A stretch of DNA of 64,000 nucleotides from Nitrosomonas supralitoralis (GCF_003011925.2 NZ_PXXU01000004.1:1-64000); one strand, 5' to 3'. Counted from the first letter of the stretch, positions 25,474-35,780 are shown. Notes: generated from the letters alone by a model not told the origin. Made by a program: numbers and translations.

Positions 25474-25743
25474 ACTACAACAAAAATTAGCGTAGATCAT
25501 ACCACCCTGCGCCACTCTCTGCTGCTAAAAACACATCATGATAGTTTATGTTTCATGGTTATGTATACGTCCCAACAAGATGGCTAAATTTTACATGTTT
25601 CTATTTAAAATCGAGATGTAGAACATGAAGTCTAACTATTTACCCAAACAAAATCTTAGCAGTAGAAAAAAGTAGATTGTTATATTATTTTATAGGTCTG
25701 CTATTTAAACATAATAGCTAGGCCGCTAATTTAAGAATTTCAC

Positions 25744-26685
25744 ATGTTGGACGAGAATCAATACATGGCGCATAACCACTCTAACGATCATAATCATAAC
25801 CACGCTCCAAAAAACTTTGGACGCATATTCGCAATCGGGATTGTGCTCAATGTAAGTTTCGTCGCAATCGAAATTATTTTTGGCCTATTTTCAAATTCTC
25901 TTGCACTGCTAGCGGATGCGGGTCATAACCTCAGCGATGTTTTGAGCTTATTACTCGCGTGGGGTGCAAGTGTCCTGGCACTCCAGCCAACTACACAGCG
26001 TCATACTTATGGTCTGCGCCGCACTTCGATTTTGGCTGCATTGATTAATGCACTGATATTGCTTATTGCTGCGGGCGCTATCGCTTGGGAAGCTATCCTC
26101 AGATTTGGCCATCCCGAACCAGTGGCAAGTGACTCAGTCATTTGGGTAGCCTCAGCGGGCATCGTAATCAATGGTGTTACAGCATGGCTGTTCATGTCCG
26201 GCCAAAAGCAGGATATAAATATTCGTGGCGCATATTTACACATGGTGGCTGACGCTGCAGTTTCATTTGGAGTGGTCTTGGCGGCGATTGTCATAAAATT
26301 TACAGATTGGTTGTGGCTGGATCCCGCCGTGAGCCTTGTGATTGCCATAATTATCGGTATTGGCACATGGAGTTTACTTCGTGAATCACTAAATCTTGCG
26401 CTTGATGCTGTGCCTGCAAATATTCAACCCGACAAAGTTGAGACTTATTTCACCAGTCTTCCGGGGATTGAAGCAGTCCACGATCTACATATCTGGGCAA
26501 TGAGTACGACGGAAATTGCGCTATCTGTGCATCTGATCAAACCAGATGCAGTCATTGATGATTTGCTTTTGGTTAAAATCAATAATGAATTGCGTGAGCA
26601 GTTTGGAATTCAGCACACTACTATCCAGTTTGAGTGTGGAAATGTATCTCATCCCTGTAAACAAGCACCATCAGAGGCGGTTTAA
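25744..26685 (+). CDS. Cation diffusion facilitator (Zn/Co/Cd efflux, CzcD/ZitB type)
   Basis: The 313-residue protein should export divalent metal, most likely zinc, in exchange for protons across the inner membrane. It starts with a histidine-rich stretch (HNHSNDHNHNH), has six transmembrane helices, and shows the metal site residues in ADAGHNLSD (TM2) and HMVADAAVSFG (TM5). The cytoplasmic C-terminal domain carries the conserved AVHDLHIWAMST segment. ATG 25744 is the longest start; ATG 25765 (MAHNH) may be the real one. It is transcribed away from the hpnO leader. Confidence 0.93.
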   Translation: MLDENQYMAHNHSNDHNHNHAPKNFGRIFAIGIVLNVSFVAIEIIFGLFSNSLALLADAGHNLSDVLSLLLAWGASVLALQPTTQRHTYGLRRTSILAALINALILLIAAGAIAWEAILRFGHPEPVASDSVIWVASAGIVINGVTAWLFMSGQKQDINIRGAYLHMVADAAVSFGVVLAAIVIKFTDWLWLDPAVSLVIAIIIGIGTWSLLRESLNLALDAVPANIQPDKVETYFTSLPGIEAVHDLHIWAMSTTEIALSVHLIKPDAVIDDLLLVKINNELREQFGIQHTTIQFECGNVSHPCKQAPSEAV

Positions 26686-27014
26686 GATATCAACGTCATG
26701 ATTAAGTGAGGGTGAGATTCTGCGTAAAGAGAATATAAACTCAATCAAAGAAGTGATATTTGGTACATCAAAATTGTTGTTAGCTTGCATCCAGAATGCT
26801 TCTGCTTTATACAACGCTTCATTATCAATCCGGTTTTTCGCTAAAGCCATGAAATTATTACCACGCTGGGGTTAGGCAGTTGATTATTATGTACTTCTAA
26901 TTGGGCCTTGGATGTAAAATACAAGTATGGTCTTGATGGCTTATGAGTGACTTGAAGGTATTGTTGTTTATCCTCATGTAACGAAGAAAAAATAATGAAA
27001 TAGATTAAACAAAA
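26671..27014 (-). pseudogene. Frameshifted coding remnant of unknown origin
   Basis: Two minus-strand frames join to give protein-like sequence. The upstream part (26841-27014) reads LHEDKQQYLQVTHKPSRPY and ends soon after QLPNP. The downstream part (26671-26850, 59 codons from an internal ATG) reads NEALYKAEAFWMQANNNF, then ITSLIEFIFSLRRISPSLN to a stop. A single frameshift near 26870 would connect them. The composition is unlike random translation, but I recognise no family. It overlaps the end of the cation-efflux gene by 15 bases. A decayed gene is the simplest reading. Confidence 0.4.
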
Positions 27015-27211
27015 TTATTCGCTTAAATAATATTCTTACGCAATGGTACGAGGATATCTTAGCTGGCTGCTTTTATGGGTTATTGTTGCGGCAGGAAATC
27101 ATATTTATGAACTTCTGAACTTGTTTCTCCTCTATGGAAATTTCTTGTCGGCACTACTTTAACCGCATTTATATAAACACCGCTTTTTGCTGTGGCAGCT
27201 TGAATCTGGAT

Positions 27212-28426
27212 TTATTCTGAGTCTGGAACTGTAGATAAATGCTGAACTATCAATTTCTGATCCAGATTCCTATTAATTCTGACGGATCTTTCTTCTGATT
27301 CCTGGATACCAATATGAAAACCTGCAAAACCTGGCATAACTACTTGGTCAACCGCCATACCAATAATTCGACCGTTATAAGGTGAAATTATTTCACTGCG
27401 TATATTTGTAATAGGGTCTGTTACTATACCCAGGATATCGTTTTTGGTAATCTTATCTCCCAAATTGACATTGCCAAGCAGAATGCCGCCATGATTTACG
27501 CGCACCCACGATGAATGATAGTAAATTGAGTCCGGCGTATCTAATGGATGAGTAGTTTCCAGCATATTCATCCTATCCAATAGGGTTTGAATACTTTTAA
27601 CGCCGTATTGAATTGCTTGTTCTTGCAATGTCATGGATTTTCCTGCTTCTAAAGTTACAGAAGGAATTCCGATATCGACTGCAGCATTACGCAACATTCC
27701 TGCAGAACCTTCACTATGAAGAATCACAGATATACCAAAAGCTTGAGCAAATTCAGCCACGTCCGGTTTAAGCAGATTAGCTCTAACTTGCGGTAGATTG
27801 GTACGATTTGCTGAGCCCGTGTGTAAATCAACGAGAAAGTTACAATGACTGATGATTTCTTTAAAAAATGAATAGGCAATCCGCGCTGCGGAACTGCCTT
27901 GAGGATTCCCCGGGAAAAAGCGGTTAAGGTCCCTCCGATCAGTCAGATAACGGGAAGAGCGTTGGAAACCTTGCAGATTGACAATAGGTACACCAATGAT
28001 AGTTCCGGATAATTTTTCAGGATTAGTGCCATAAAGTACGCGCCTTACAATCTCAATACCATTTAATTCGTCTCCATGAATAGCAGCGGTTAAACAGAGC
28101 ACAGGCCCTGCCTGAGCACCGTTGACGACAAAAATTGGAGTTGGCGTGGAAAGGCCGTCCGAAGCTTGATTAGGCTGCCACGATAATCGCATTGCAGTTG
28201 TTGGCGGTACAGCAGTATCCAATAACACAAATGAAGTTTGTAGCGGTCCTATGAATTCAGATTCGAAAGTGTTGGTTAGTTTCCTGATTTTTGCTACAGA
28301 AGAGTCGATTAAGAAATCAGAGTCAATAATAGCTTCATTGTTGACACTATTAAGCTTAAATGTTTGCTGTGAGAACCCATTGATTGTAATCAATAGAAGG
28401 ATTAGGCCGACGACTCTTTTTAACAT
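27212..28426 (-). CDS. Succinylglutamate desuccinylase/aspartoacylase family zinc hydrolase, exported
   Basis: The 404-residue protein belongs to the M14-like deacylase group. Zinc-ligand motifs are visible: AAIHGDELNGIEIV (His and Glu) and LVDLHTGSANR (second His). A C-terminal beta-rich part (VNHGGILLGNVNLGDKI; GRIIGMAVDQVVMPGFAGFH) is typical of the family. The start MLKRVVGLILLL at 28426 yields a signal peptide ending near FSQQ; the longest frame begins at 28459. The substrate is not known. After the TAA stop the same frame stays open for 43 more codons (27083-27211) with natural-looking sequence ending in YDFLPQQ, so the stop may be a recent nonsense mutation. Confidence 0.85.
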   Translation of the reverse strand: MLKRVVGLILLLITINGFSQQTFKLNSVNNEAIIDSDFLIDSSVAKIRKLTNTFESEFIGPLQTSFVLLDTAVPPTTAMRLSWQPNQASDGLSTPTPIFVVNGAQAGPVLCLTAAIHGDELNGIEIVRRVLYGTNPEKLSGTIIGVPIVNLQGFQRSSRYLTDRRDLNRFFPGNPQGSSAARIAYSFFKEIISHCNFLVDLHTGSANRTNLPQVRANLLKPDVAEFAQAFGISVILHSEGSAGMLRNAAVDIGIPSVTLEAGKSMTLQEQAIQYGVKSIQTLLDRMNMLETTHPLDTPDSIYYHSSWVRVNHGGILLGNVNLGDKITKNDILGIVTDPITNIRSEIISPYNGRIIGMAVDQVVMPGFAGFHIGIQESEERSVRINRNLDQKLIVQHLSTVPDSE

Positions 28427-29332
28427 TGCGCAATCCCATAATAAATAAACTATTCGCATCGAATAGTAACGATCTATTTTTTAAGCAATTAGATATTCAA
28501 TTCAAGTACAGTATATTGTAATTAATTAGTATTTAATAATTAAAACAGCAGTTAATTTACATTACAATTTATTGTGTAATATAAATACAACACGAGGATT
28601 GAATTGAAGCAAGCATAAAATGCAAGACTATGTTATTATTGGAGTTTATACGATATCATTGGCCCCTGCGGCAAAAGCGTCATTAACGCCAAAGTTACAT
28701 CGGAGACTAGAGTAATGCTACTCTATTGATCCATACACCCAAAACTCTGTTTAGATACTTTACGGAGTCGGATTTTTGATCAGTCGCTAAAAAACATACT
28801 GAAAAGGCTAAAATAGGCACCCATCAGGCCATTGAGCTACTTTTCAGAACAATACCAGACTCTATGACGAAGATATATGCTTCAGACGCATTGGTGTGGT
28901 CATGCAACTGCGAGTCGGACGGAGAAGAAAGATCGATCAAATAAAAGGAATCAGATACCGTCTTGAATTCCAAACGCTGAATGATTAAACTTTCTATATT
29001 TATATTATAAATCACATTCTGGCGTCAGTTATCCAATGGCACGCTATCAATGAATCGTGCTTATTCCTTATTATTGCAAACACTTCTACTTATGGACAAC
29101 CACTAGCCTTATGTTCGATAAATTGCCGTTTCCAACCATCAATCAGCCCATTGTAAATTCAAAAGAAGTAAATAATAATCAACCCCGCTTACCGACCTGA
29201 TTTCCGTCATAGCAGGCAGTGTCTAAGCCAATACCCGGATGAATTCTTGCATCCATCTCATGCACATGATTCATTTGCGTTAAAATTACTTTTTTATGCA
29301 ACTTTTCTTCAGTAACTACACGAGAATTTAAC
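28427..29332. other. Long AT-rich gap upstream of purM
   Basis: About 900 bases without a convincing gene. A 63-codon minus-strand frame (28824-29015) and a 31-codon plus-strand frame from 28620 show no family resemblance and no good ribosome-binding site. The gap contains the promoters of the leftward desuccinylase-like gene and the rightward pur operon. I see no riboswitch or terminator. Confidence 0.5.
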
Positions 29333-30391
29333 TTGATTTCTTCCAACTCTGATCAACCTGATGCAAAACAATTATCCTATCGTGACGCTGGTGTAGATAT
29401 CGATGCAGGCGATCGACTGGTTGCAAATATCAAGCCATTCGCAAAGCGTACATTACGACCTGAGGTAATCACCGGAATTGGCGGCTTTGGGGCTTTATTT
29501 GAAATTTCCAAGAAATATCGAAACCCTGTTCTTGTTTCTGGTACGGACGGCGTAGGTACCAAACTTAAACTGGCTTTTCAGCTAGAGCAACATGACACGA
29601 TAGGCATTGATTTGGTCGCGATGAGCGTAAACGACATTCTGGTGCAAGGTGCCGAACCGTTATTTTTCCTCGATTATTTTGCTTGCGGTAAATTGAATGT
29701 GGAAACAGCTACTGCGGTTGTTAGCGGAATTGCCAAAGGCTGTGAACTAGCGGGCTGTTCGTTAATCGGTGGCGAAACAGCGGAAATGCCCGGTATGTAT
29801 CCAAATAATGAGTACGATTTGGCTGGATTTGCTGTCGGTATCGTTGAGAAAGATCGAATCATTAGTGGTGTCGCCATCCAGGCCGGCGATATTGTGCTTG
29901 GTCTGGCTTCCAGTGGCGCGCATTCCAATGGATATTCGTTGATTCGCAAGATTATTGAGAAAAATCGCATTGACCTATCAAGCGATCTGGATGGTAAAAC
30001 AATCGCTGAGATCATCATGACGCCTACGCATATTTATGTAAAACCAATATTGAAGCTGATTCAGCAATTTTCTGTTAAGGGATTGGCACACATTACTGGC
30101 GGCGGGTTGGTTGAAAATGTACCGCGTATTCTGCCGGATCAAGTCATGGCCGTATTACACAAAAACTCATGGGAAATGCCGCCGTTATTCCCATGGCTGC
30201 AGCAACTTGGCAATGTTACTGATCTCGAAATGGCACGCGTATTTAATTGTGGAATCGGCATGGTGATTGTAGTAGCGCCCGATGATGCTGAGCACGCTAT
30301 CAATAGCCTGCGCACCGAAGGCGAGACAGTGTGGCAAATAGGTGAGATCAGCCAGCGCACGTCCAATCTGCCAGCAACCATTATCGTTTAA
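29333..30391 (+). CDS. purM: Phosphoribosylformylglycinamidine cyclo-ligase PurM
   Basis: PurM closes the imidazole ring of AIR with ATP in purine synthesis. The 352-residue protein shows the family N-terminus [14 protein letters not shown], the ATP-binding [14 protein letters not shown], the catalytic region [12 protein letters not shown] and [12 protein letters not shown]. No ATG fits: the start is TTG 29333, and there is no in-frame Met before the conserved YRDAGVD block. purN follows after 23 bases. In many betaproteobacteria purM lies divergent to the permease-hda pair; here about 4 kb of other genes separate them. Confidence 0.97.
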   Translation: MISSNSDQPDAKQLSYRDAGVDIDAGDRLVANIKPFAKRTLRPEVITGIGGFGALFEISKKYRNPVLVSGTDGVGTKLKLAFQLEQHDTIGIDLVAMSVNDILVQGAEPLFFLDYFACGKLNVETATAVVSGIAKGCELAGCSLIGGETAEMPGMYPNNEYDLAGFAVGIVEKDRIISGVAIQAGDIVLGLASSGAHSNGYSLIRKIIEKNRIDLSSDLDGKTIAEIIMTPTHIYVKPILKLIQQFSVKGLAHITGGGLVENVPRILPDQVMAVLHKNSWEMPPLFPWLQQLGNVTDLEMARVFNCGIGMVIVVAPDDAEHAINSLRTEGETVWQIGEISQRTSNLPATIIV

Positions 30392-30414
30392 TCAGGCAAT
30401 TCCCCAATCACACT

Positions 30415-31053
30415 ATGGAATCACTAGTTATCCTGATTTCCGGCAATGGCAGTAATATGCTGGCGCTGCTAGAGGCCAGATCACAAATTGATCGAGTCAT
30501 CGTTATCAGCAATAATCCCAATGCAAGAGGGTTAGAAATTGCCAGGAAATATGGTGTTGAAACGATAGTTCTCGATCATCACGCGTTCCCGAACCGTCAA
30601 ACATTTGATACCGCGTTGGCAGAGAGGATTGATGCACATCAGCCAAAACTAATTGCACTGGCCGGTTTCATGCGTATACTGAGCGATCGCTTTGTGCAAC
30701 GTTATCAAAACCGATTAATGAATATTCATCCTTCATTATTACCTGCATTTCCTGGTCTAGGAACACATGCACGAGCATTGCAGGAAGGCATTAAAATTCA
30801 CGGCTGCACGGTGCATTTTGTCACACCGAAACTGGATCTTGGCCCCATTATAATTCAAGCAGCCATTCCCGTATTACCCGGTGATACCGAAGAAACATTA
30901 GCCACACGGGTCTTGCAACAGGAACACCGCATTTACCCTCAAGCTGTATGCTGGTTTATGGAAGATCGTATCATAATGAATGAAAATCACGTTGAAGTGC
31001 TGGATTCCCGTATATGTGAACTTACGCTTTATTCGCCCGGACTATCCGAATGA
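30415..31053 (+). CDS. purN: Phosphoribosylglycinamide formyltransferase PurN
   Basis: PurN transfers the formyl group of 10-formyl-THF to GAR. The 212-residue protein has the substrate-binding ISGNGSNMLALL at residues 8-19, the catalytic segment MNIHPSLLPAFPGLGTH (Asn, His) and the aspartate in PKLDLGPIIIQAA. Length is normal for the folate-dependent form. It overlaps the following DUF3108 gene by 4 bases (ATGA), so the two are translationally coupled in the purM-purN-DUF3108-rsmB unit. Confidence 0.97.
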   Translation: MESLVILISGNGSNMLALLEARSQIDRVIVISNNPNARGLEIARKYGVETIVLDHHAFPNRQTFDTALAERIDAHQPKLIALAGFMRILSDRFVQRYQNRLMNIHPSLLPAFPGLGTHARALQEGIKIHGCTVHFVTPKLDLGPIIIQAAIPVLPGDTEETLATRVLQQEHRIYPQAVCWFMEDRIIMNENHVEVLDSRICELTLYSPGLSE

Positions 31054-31766
31054 AATTTTTATTTTCGATTTTGCTGTTATGCCTATTTAGCTTTTCTGTC
31101 TCTGCTGCGGACATGCCCTCTCGCATAGAAATCAATTACGCCGTGACAACAGATATCGGTGAAGGAGAAATTAATGAGGTAATGGAAATCAAGCATACGG
31201 ATGACGGTCATAGTTATAGTATTCATAGCGAAGCGCAAGCCACTGGTATTTTCAAGCTATTAGAACCCAACAGAATCGTGCGACATAGCGAAGGGATAAT
31301 TACCCAGAGAGGGCTGCGACCTGCTCGCGCTTATGAAAAACGAGGTAAAAAAGAACCTAGTCTGGCTGCTTTTGATTGGAAAAACCACACTATCACATTA
31401 AAGCATAAGAAACAGCAACTGCATGAGAAATTACCCGAAGGCACTTTGGATCGCTTAAGTTTATCCTACAATTTTATGTTTGCCCCCTTACCTGAGCACA
31501 ACATTGAATGTTACTTACCAAACGGGAATAGCTTGGTATTATCAAGCTACACCATCACTGAAGAAACACTCAATACTCCGATTGGAAAGATGAAAACAGT
31601 TGTCTTGACCCGACAAGAGGATAAAAGCTCCAAGCTTAAAAGAAAGATATGGCTTGCGCAAAATAATCATATGCTGCCTGTTCGCATTGTTTCGGTAGAA
31701 GAGAATGGCCGTGAAATCGAGAAAATAGTAACCGGAATTAACATCAGCTACAAAGCTGATGAATGA
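31050..31766 (+). CDS. Exported DUF3108 protein
   Basis: This 238-residue protein begins with a signal peptide (MKFLFSILLLCLFSFSVSAA) and continues as a DUF3108 domain, a beta-rich fold common in proteobacterial periplasmic proteins of unknown function. Typical segments are EIKHTDDGHSYSIHSEAQA, AFDWKNHTITLKH and LKRKIWLAQNNHMLPVRI. It lies between purN and a rRNA methyltransferase gene with overlaps on both sides (4 and 8 bases). This arrangement looks like operon packing, not a hint of a role in purine synthesis. Confidence 0.88.
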   Translation: MKFLFSILLLCLFSFSVSAADMPSRIEINYAVTTDIGEGEINEVMEIKHTDDGHSYSIHSEAQATGIFKLLEPNRIVRHSEGIITQRGLRPARAYEKRGKKEPSLAAFDWKNHTITLKHKKQQLHEKLPEGTLDRLSLSYNFMFAPLPEHNIECYLPNGNSLVLSSYTITEETLNTPIGKMKTVVLTRQEDKSSKLKRKIWLAQNNHMLPVRIVSVEENGREIEKIVTGINISYKADE

Positions 31767-33075
31767 TTCGAACTTTCAGCCGCAATTACGCATCAGGAAA
31801 TCAATGCATTTTAATCCTTCTCTATTGGACGCAGTTATTGTTGCCATACGTACCATCCTTCCTCTGGAATACCCAGCTGATGCAGCCATGCGCCGCTTCT
31901 TCCAGGATCATCCTATGTTGGGAGCACAGGACCGTGCATTCATCGCCGAAGCAGTTTTCGGCATTTTACGTCACCGTTTTTTTCTTGAGAGTTTGGCAAA
32001 GATTGAAACGCCGCGTGCATTAACACTAGCGTATCTGGTTAAGCTTCAAGGAATGAATTTACGCGAATTGACATCCATGATCAGCGAGACGGAAGCTAAG
32101 TGGCTGGCAGAAATCAAGGCTATCAAGCCGGATATGTTTCCACTGGCGATTCAGGCTGAATTCCCTGCATGGTTAGTAGAGAAATTACAATGTTTCATGT
32201 CGGATACGGATATTCTTGATTTGGGGATCTCGTTACAAAAATCCGCACCGCTTGATCTCCGTGTTAATACGATCCTCGCCAAACGCGACGAAGTGCTGGA
32301 AACGCTCAAACAAGAAGGAATCGACGCCCAAGCAACACCTTACTCTCATTGCGGCATCAGAGTTGCAGGTAAACCTGCGATCAATCGACATACACTTTTT
32401 TTATCGGGGAAAATAGAAGTACAAGATGAAGGAAGTCAATTACTTGGATATTTGCTAGCACCCAAGCGTGGTGAAATGGTTGTCGATTTCTGCGCGGGTG
32501 CAGGCGGTAAATCGCTGCTGCTGGGCGCTTTAATGAATTCAAAAGGGCGCATTTATGCTTTCGATGTCTCAGAAAAAAGATTGAACAACTTGAAGCCACG
32601 CTTCAAACGCTCAGGACTGTCTAATATACATATACAACGAATCACAAATGAAAATGATATAAAGGTCAAGCGATTAGCTGGAAAAATTGATCGTGTATTA
32701 GTAGATGCCCCTTGCAGTGGGCTCGGTACATTACGTCGCAATCCAGATTTAAAATGGCGCCAATCCTCACAAAGCATTAATGAACTCAAAGCTAAACAGG
32801 CTGCTATTTTGGCGGCGGCAGCCAATTTATTAAAGCCAGGTGGACGTTTGGTGTATGCAACATGCAGCTTTTTACCGGAAGAAAACCAGGCTGTCGTTAA
32901 CGAATTCTTGGCTGCGAACCCACAATTTAGCCTGCTAAATTGCGCTGAGTTGTTGTCTCAACAAAAGATATCTCTAGATACAGGCGAATTTTTACAACTA
33001 TCACCTCAGCTACATCAAACGGATGGTTTTTTCGCTGCGACTTTAACACGAAAAGATGTGGTTAAGGCAGAATAA
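31759..33075 (+). CDS. RsmB/NOP2-Sun family RNA m5C methyltransferase
   Basis: The 438-residue protein combines an N-terminal NusB-like helical domain with a Rossmann methyltransferase, the layout of RsmB, which methylates C967 of 16S rRNA. SAM binding is shown by VVDFCAGAGGKSLLLGALM. The two catalytic cysteines are in VDAPCSGLGTLRRNPDLKW and VYATCSFLPEENQAV. Translation from ATG 31759 overlaps DUF3108; ATG 31804 (MHFNP) is a possible later start. The N-terminal domain looks only weakly like classical RsmB, so a related RNA substrate is possible. It ends 4 bases from the convergent hpnN. Confidence 0.9.
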   Translation: MNDSNFQPQLRIRKSMHFNPSLLDAVIVAIRTILPLEYPADAAMRRFFQDHPMLGAQDRAFIAEAVFGILRHRFFLESLAKIETPRALTLAYLVKLQGMNLRELTSMISETEAKWLAEIKAIKPDMFPLAIQAEFPAWLVEKLQCFMSDTDILDLGISLQKSAPLDLRVNTILAKRDEVLETLKQEGIDAQATPYSHCGIRVAGKPAINRHTLFLSGKIEVQDEGSQLLGYLLAPKRGEMVVDFCAGAGGKSLLLGALMNSKGRIYAFDVSEKRLNNLKPRFKRSGLSNIHIQRITNENDIKVKRLAGKIDRVLVDAPCSGLGTLRRNPDLKWRQSSQSINELKAKQAAILAAAANLLKPGGRLVYATCSFLPEENQAVVNEFLAANPQFSLLNCAELLSQQKISLDTGEFLQLSPQLHQTDGFFAATLTRKDVVKAE

Positions 33076-33079
33076 AGGT

Positions 33080-35740
33080 TCAGGCAGCGATCTCTTTCTT
33101 GTCACTTTCAGATTCCAATAAGATAGGCAAAATAACCAGCACACAAACTAAAGTCAACAGCAATCCAATAGTTAACAGTTGCCCCATACTGGATGTACCC
33201 TGATGAATAGAAAATATAAGACTGCCAAACCCTGCCAGGGTAGTGAGCGCGCTATAGAAAATAGCACGAGCCGTGCTGGTATGCAGCAGGTTTTCATAAC
33301 CCGCACCAGTGTTCCGACTCCTGTATACCATATGCAAGCTACTATCGATACCAATTCCCAACAATAACGGTAGCGCAATAATATTGGCAAAATTAAAAGG
33401 CAGGCCCAGCACTACTGCACTGGCTCCAGTGAATAATGCCGCGAGTAATAACGGAATCAATACTAGTAAGGTGGATGTAGCGCTTCGAAGCATAATCCAG
33501 ATCGTCAGTATGACACCAATCAATGCAAGCGAGAACGCATGAATGAATGCATCTACAACGGCTTCTCCCGCTTCCAGGCTGATTACGGGAACTCCAGTTG
33601 CGTTTGGCGTAATTTGTTGTACAGCGCGAACAAACCTACGCAAAGCATCATTGTCATTTATATTTTCTGATGGATAAACTGCAATACGATACACACCATC
33701 ATTACCCTGCCAAAGCTCAGTTACCGATGTCGGCAATGCCGATTGCGCAAATGGCTGTGCTGCCAAGGCCAACTGCAATCGTTTGATAGCGCCCGGCAAT
33801 AAGCTTAGCAAATCATTATTGACCTCAAGCAGTAACTGTTCTCTCGTTTCCCCATTTTCCAGCAATGGCTTGTCTAACTTCGCTAACAAATCAGTAAGAG
33901 AAGCTTGCAAGGCACGGGCTGAAGCTGCGTTCGCATGTTCTGGCTGCTCAGCAATGAACTGACTTAATGTGGTTCTCAATTGATCCAGCGCCATTCGTTG
34001 CTCCGCAACTGTATATTGATTCGAAATCAGGAATGCCGTAGGAGAAAAAGAAATAGGTCCTAGAATCATTGCCATTTCTTCGATCAAAAGGCTTTTTTCT
34101 TCCTGCTCCTCTGGCACCAAATCCAAAATACTGATAACCCTTTTAACTTCGGGCAAATCTTTTAGCTGCCGTGCCATTTGCTCTATTTCCCGAGAATCAT
34201 TGACCAATATGTTGATATGCCAAGGTGAATCTTCTGCATCCTCCAACAATTCCTGGAAGGTTTGAACTGATTCTGCGTGAGGGTTATTCAAATTCAGCAA
34301 ATTGTAATCGAACTTGATATGCGGCAACGCCAAGATGGAGGCCAGAATAGCGATGATGGTTACGCTGTACACAAGTTTTCTCGAACGCCTTGGTAAATCC
34401 AGAATTTTATTAATTGGTTGAGAGAGCGATATTATTTTGATTCGAATCGGAAAAAACCTTTGCAAAGCGGGTATCATCGTCACCGTGATCAGAAAACTTA
34501 TTAACATGCCCGTTCCCGATATTAAACCCAGCTCTGCAACACCTCGATAGGTCGTTGGCATGAAGGCATAGAAACCGATCGCAGTGGTCAGTGCACAGAT
34601 GAGCAACGACGGCCCCATATCGCCGCCCGTTTTATATACTGCTTCTGAAACAGTCTGCTCAGGCTTTCTGATCTCCTCAAGTCTGAGTAGGAAATGAACT
34701 GCAAAATCAACACCCAGGCCTATATACAATACTGCAAATGCAATCGAGATCAGGTTTAAATGTCCGACGGCAACGGTCGCAAAAGCAGCTGTCAATAATA
34801 ATCCGAGCAACAAGCTAACTATGATTGTAAATATTGCACCTGCGGAGCGGAATGCAATCAACAGCACCACAACAACCAATACGAGTGCCAATAATCCGGC
34901 ATCTTGAGCACCGTGCATTGCACTATTGAGTTCGTCATGAGCCAGCGCAACCTCTCCTGTGATGCGCAACTTTTCAATTGCATCGGGTGTAAATCCCATA
35001 CCTTGCGCCGATGCGCGAATTGCTTCAATAGGCCTCTCAGCAGCAAATATCTGGGAATAATCGAGCTTGGGCTGAACTATAATCAACTCCTGGTAGGTAT
35101 CCTTCTGCGCTTCACCACCTAATAGTGCCTGCCAAGATAATGCACGAGATTTATCAACAAGCCGTGCGTCTAATGTTGCGCTGACTCCGTTGAATACAGG
35201 CTCTAATTCTAATTGACGCCCCTTGCGCAATTCTTCGACCGCATCTCTCAAAACTGAAGAAAATGTAACTAGAGTGGGATTTTCAGCCAAGCGTGCAACT
35301 AGCGGTTGTGCCGCAGCCAAATAATCGGTAATTCGACTTAATTCGTTTAGATCTTTATAAAACAACCCATTCTGCTCAAAGAAGGGCTCCCCCGTTAAAT
35401 AATAAGTATTAGGAAATTGCGTAACATCATTTTGCAAATAACGGGTAAAGCGTTTTGCTGCCAAATGCGCCTGCTCAGGTGTCGGAGCATCTAATACCAA
35501 CAACAGTGTATCTTCATATTGAGGAAATGACTGTCGATAACGGATATGATTTGCGCGAAAAGGAACATCCTCGGAAAGCATGTCAGTCGTATCCGTATGA
35601 ACACCAAGATTATTAACCACATAGAGCGAACCCAGTGTTACCGTTACGAGAATGAACAGGATGATCCAGATAGCATAGTGATAGGATATATCAGCCCAAC
35701 GAGCAAAAAAACGATAACTAAAATTCAATGAGTTAGACAC
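33080..35740 (-). CDS. hpnN: Hopanoid transporter HpnN (RND/MMPL family)
   Basis: HpnN moves hopanoids from the inner to the outer membrane in Rhodopseudomonas-type bacteria. The 886-residue protein has two repeats of an RND half: one transmembrane helix, a large periplasmic domain, then a five-helix bundle (around residues 280-430 and 735-880). Conserved bundle segments include VLYIGLGVDFAVHFLLRLEE and LLLGIGIDSSLHMVYR. The start is GTG 35740, since no ATG is available before the first helix. It is the last gene of hpnH-hpnB-hpnM-hpnN, 40 bases after hpnM. Confidence 0.93.
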   Translation of the reverse strand: MSNSLNFSYRFFARWADISYHYAIWIILFILVTVTLGSLYVVNNLGVHTDTTDMLSEDVPFRANHIRYRQSFPQYEDTLLLVLDAPTPEQAHLAAKRFTRYLQNDVTQFPNTYYLTGEPFFEQNGLFYKDLNELSRITDYLAAAQPLVARLAENPTLVTFSSVLRDAVEELRKGRQLELEPVFNGVSATLDARLVDKSRALSWQALLGGEAQKDTYQELIIVQPKLDYSQIFAAERPIEAIRASAQGMGFTPDAIEKLRITGEVALAHDELNSAMHGAQDAGLLALVLVVVVLLIAFRSAGAIFTIIVSLLLGLLLTAAFATVAVGHLNLISIAFAVLYIGLGVDFAVHFLLRLEEIRKPEQTVSEAVYKTGGDMGPSLLICALTTAIGFYAFMPTTYRGVAELGLISGTGMLISFLITVTMIPALQRFFPIRIKIISLSQPINKILDLPRRSRKLVYSVTIIAILASILALPHIKFDYNLLNLNNPHAESVQTFQELLEDAEDSPWHINILVNDSREIEQMARQLKDLPEVKRVISILDLVPEEQEEKSLLIEEMAMILGPISFSPTAFLISNQYTVAEQRMALDQLRTTLSQFIAEQPEHANAASARALQASLTDLLAKLDKPLLENGETREQLLLEVNNDLLSLLPGAIKRLQLALAAQPFAQSALPTSVTELWQGNDGVYRIAVYPSENINDNDALRRFVRAVQQITPNATGVPVISLEAGEAVVDAFIHAFSLALIGVILTIWIMLRSATSTLLVLIPLLLAALFTGASAVVLGLPFNFANIIALPLLLGIGIDSSLHMVYRSRNTGAGYENLLHTSTARAIFYSALTTLAGFGSLIFSIHQGTSSMGQLLTIGLLLTLVCVLVILPILLESESDKKEIAA

Positions 35741-35780
35741 GTTTTTTTATAGCCCTATTGAAAATAAAGGGTAGAACTCA

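Noticed and set aside
27043..27162. 39-codon plus-strand hydrophobic frame
   Set aside because: It overlaps the in-frame extension of the desuccinylase-like gene on the other strand and has no supporting start signal; a small membrane protein is possible but unsupported.
28824..29015. 63-codon minus-strand frame in the gap before purM
   Set aside because: No family resemblance, no ribosome-binding site, AT-rich DNA.
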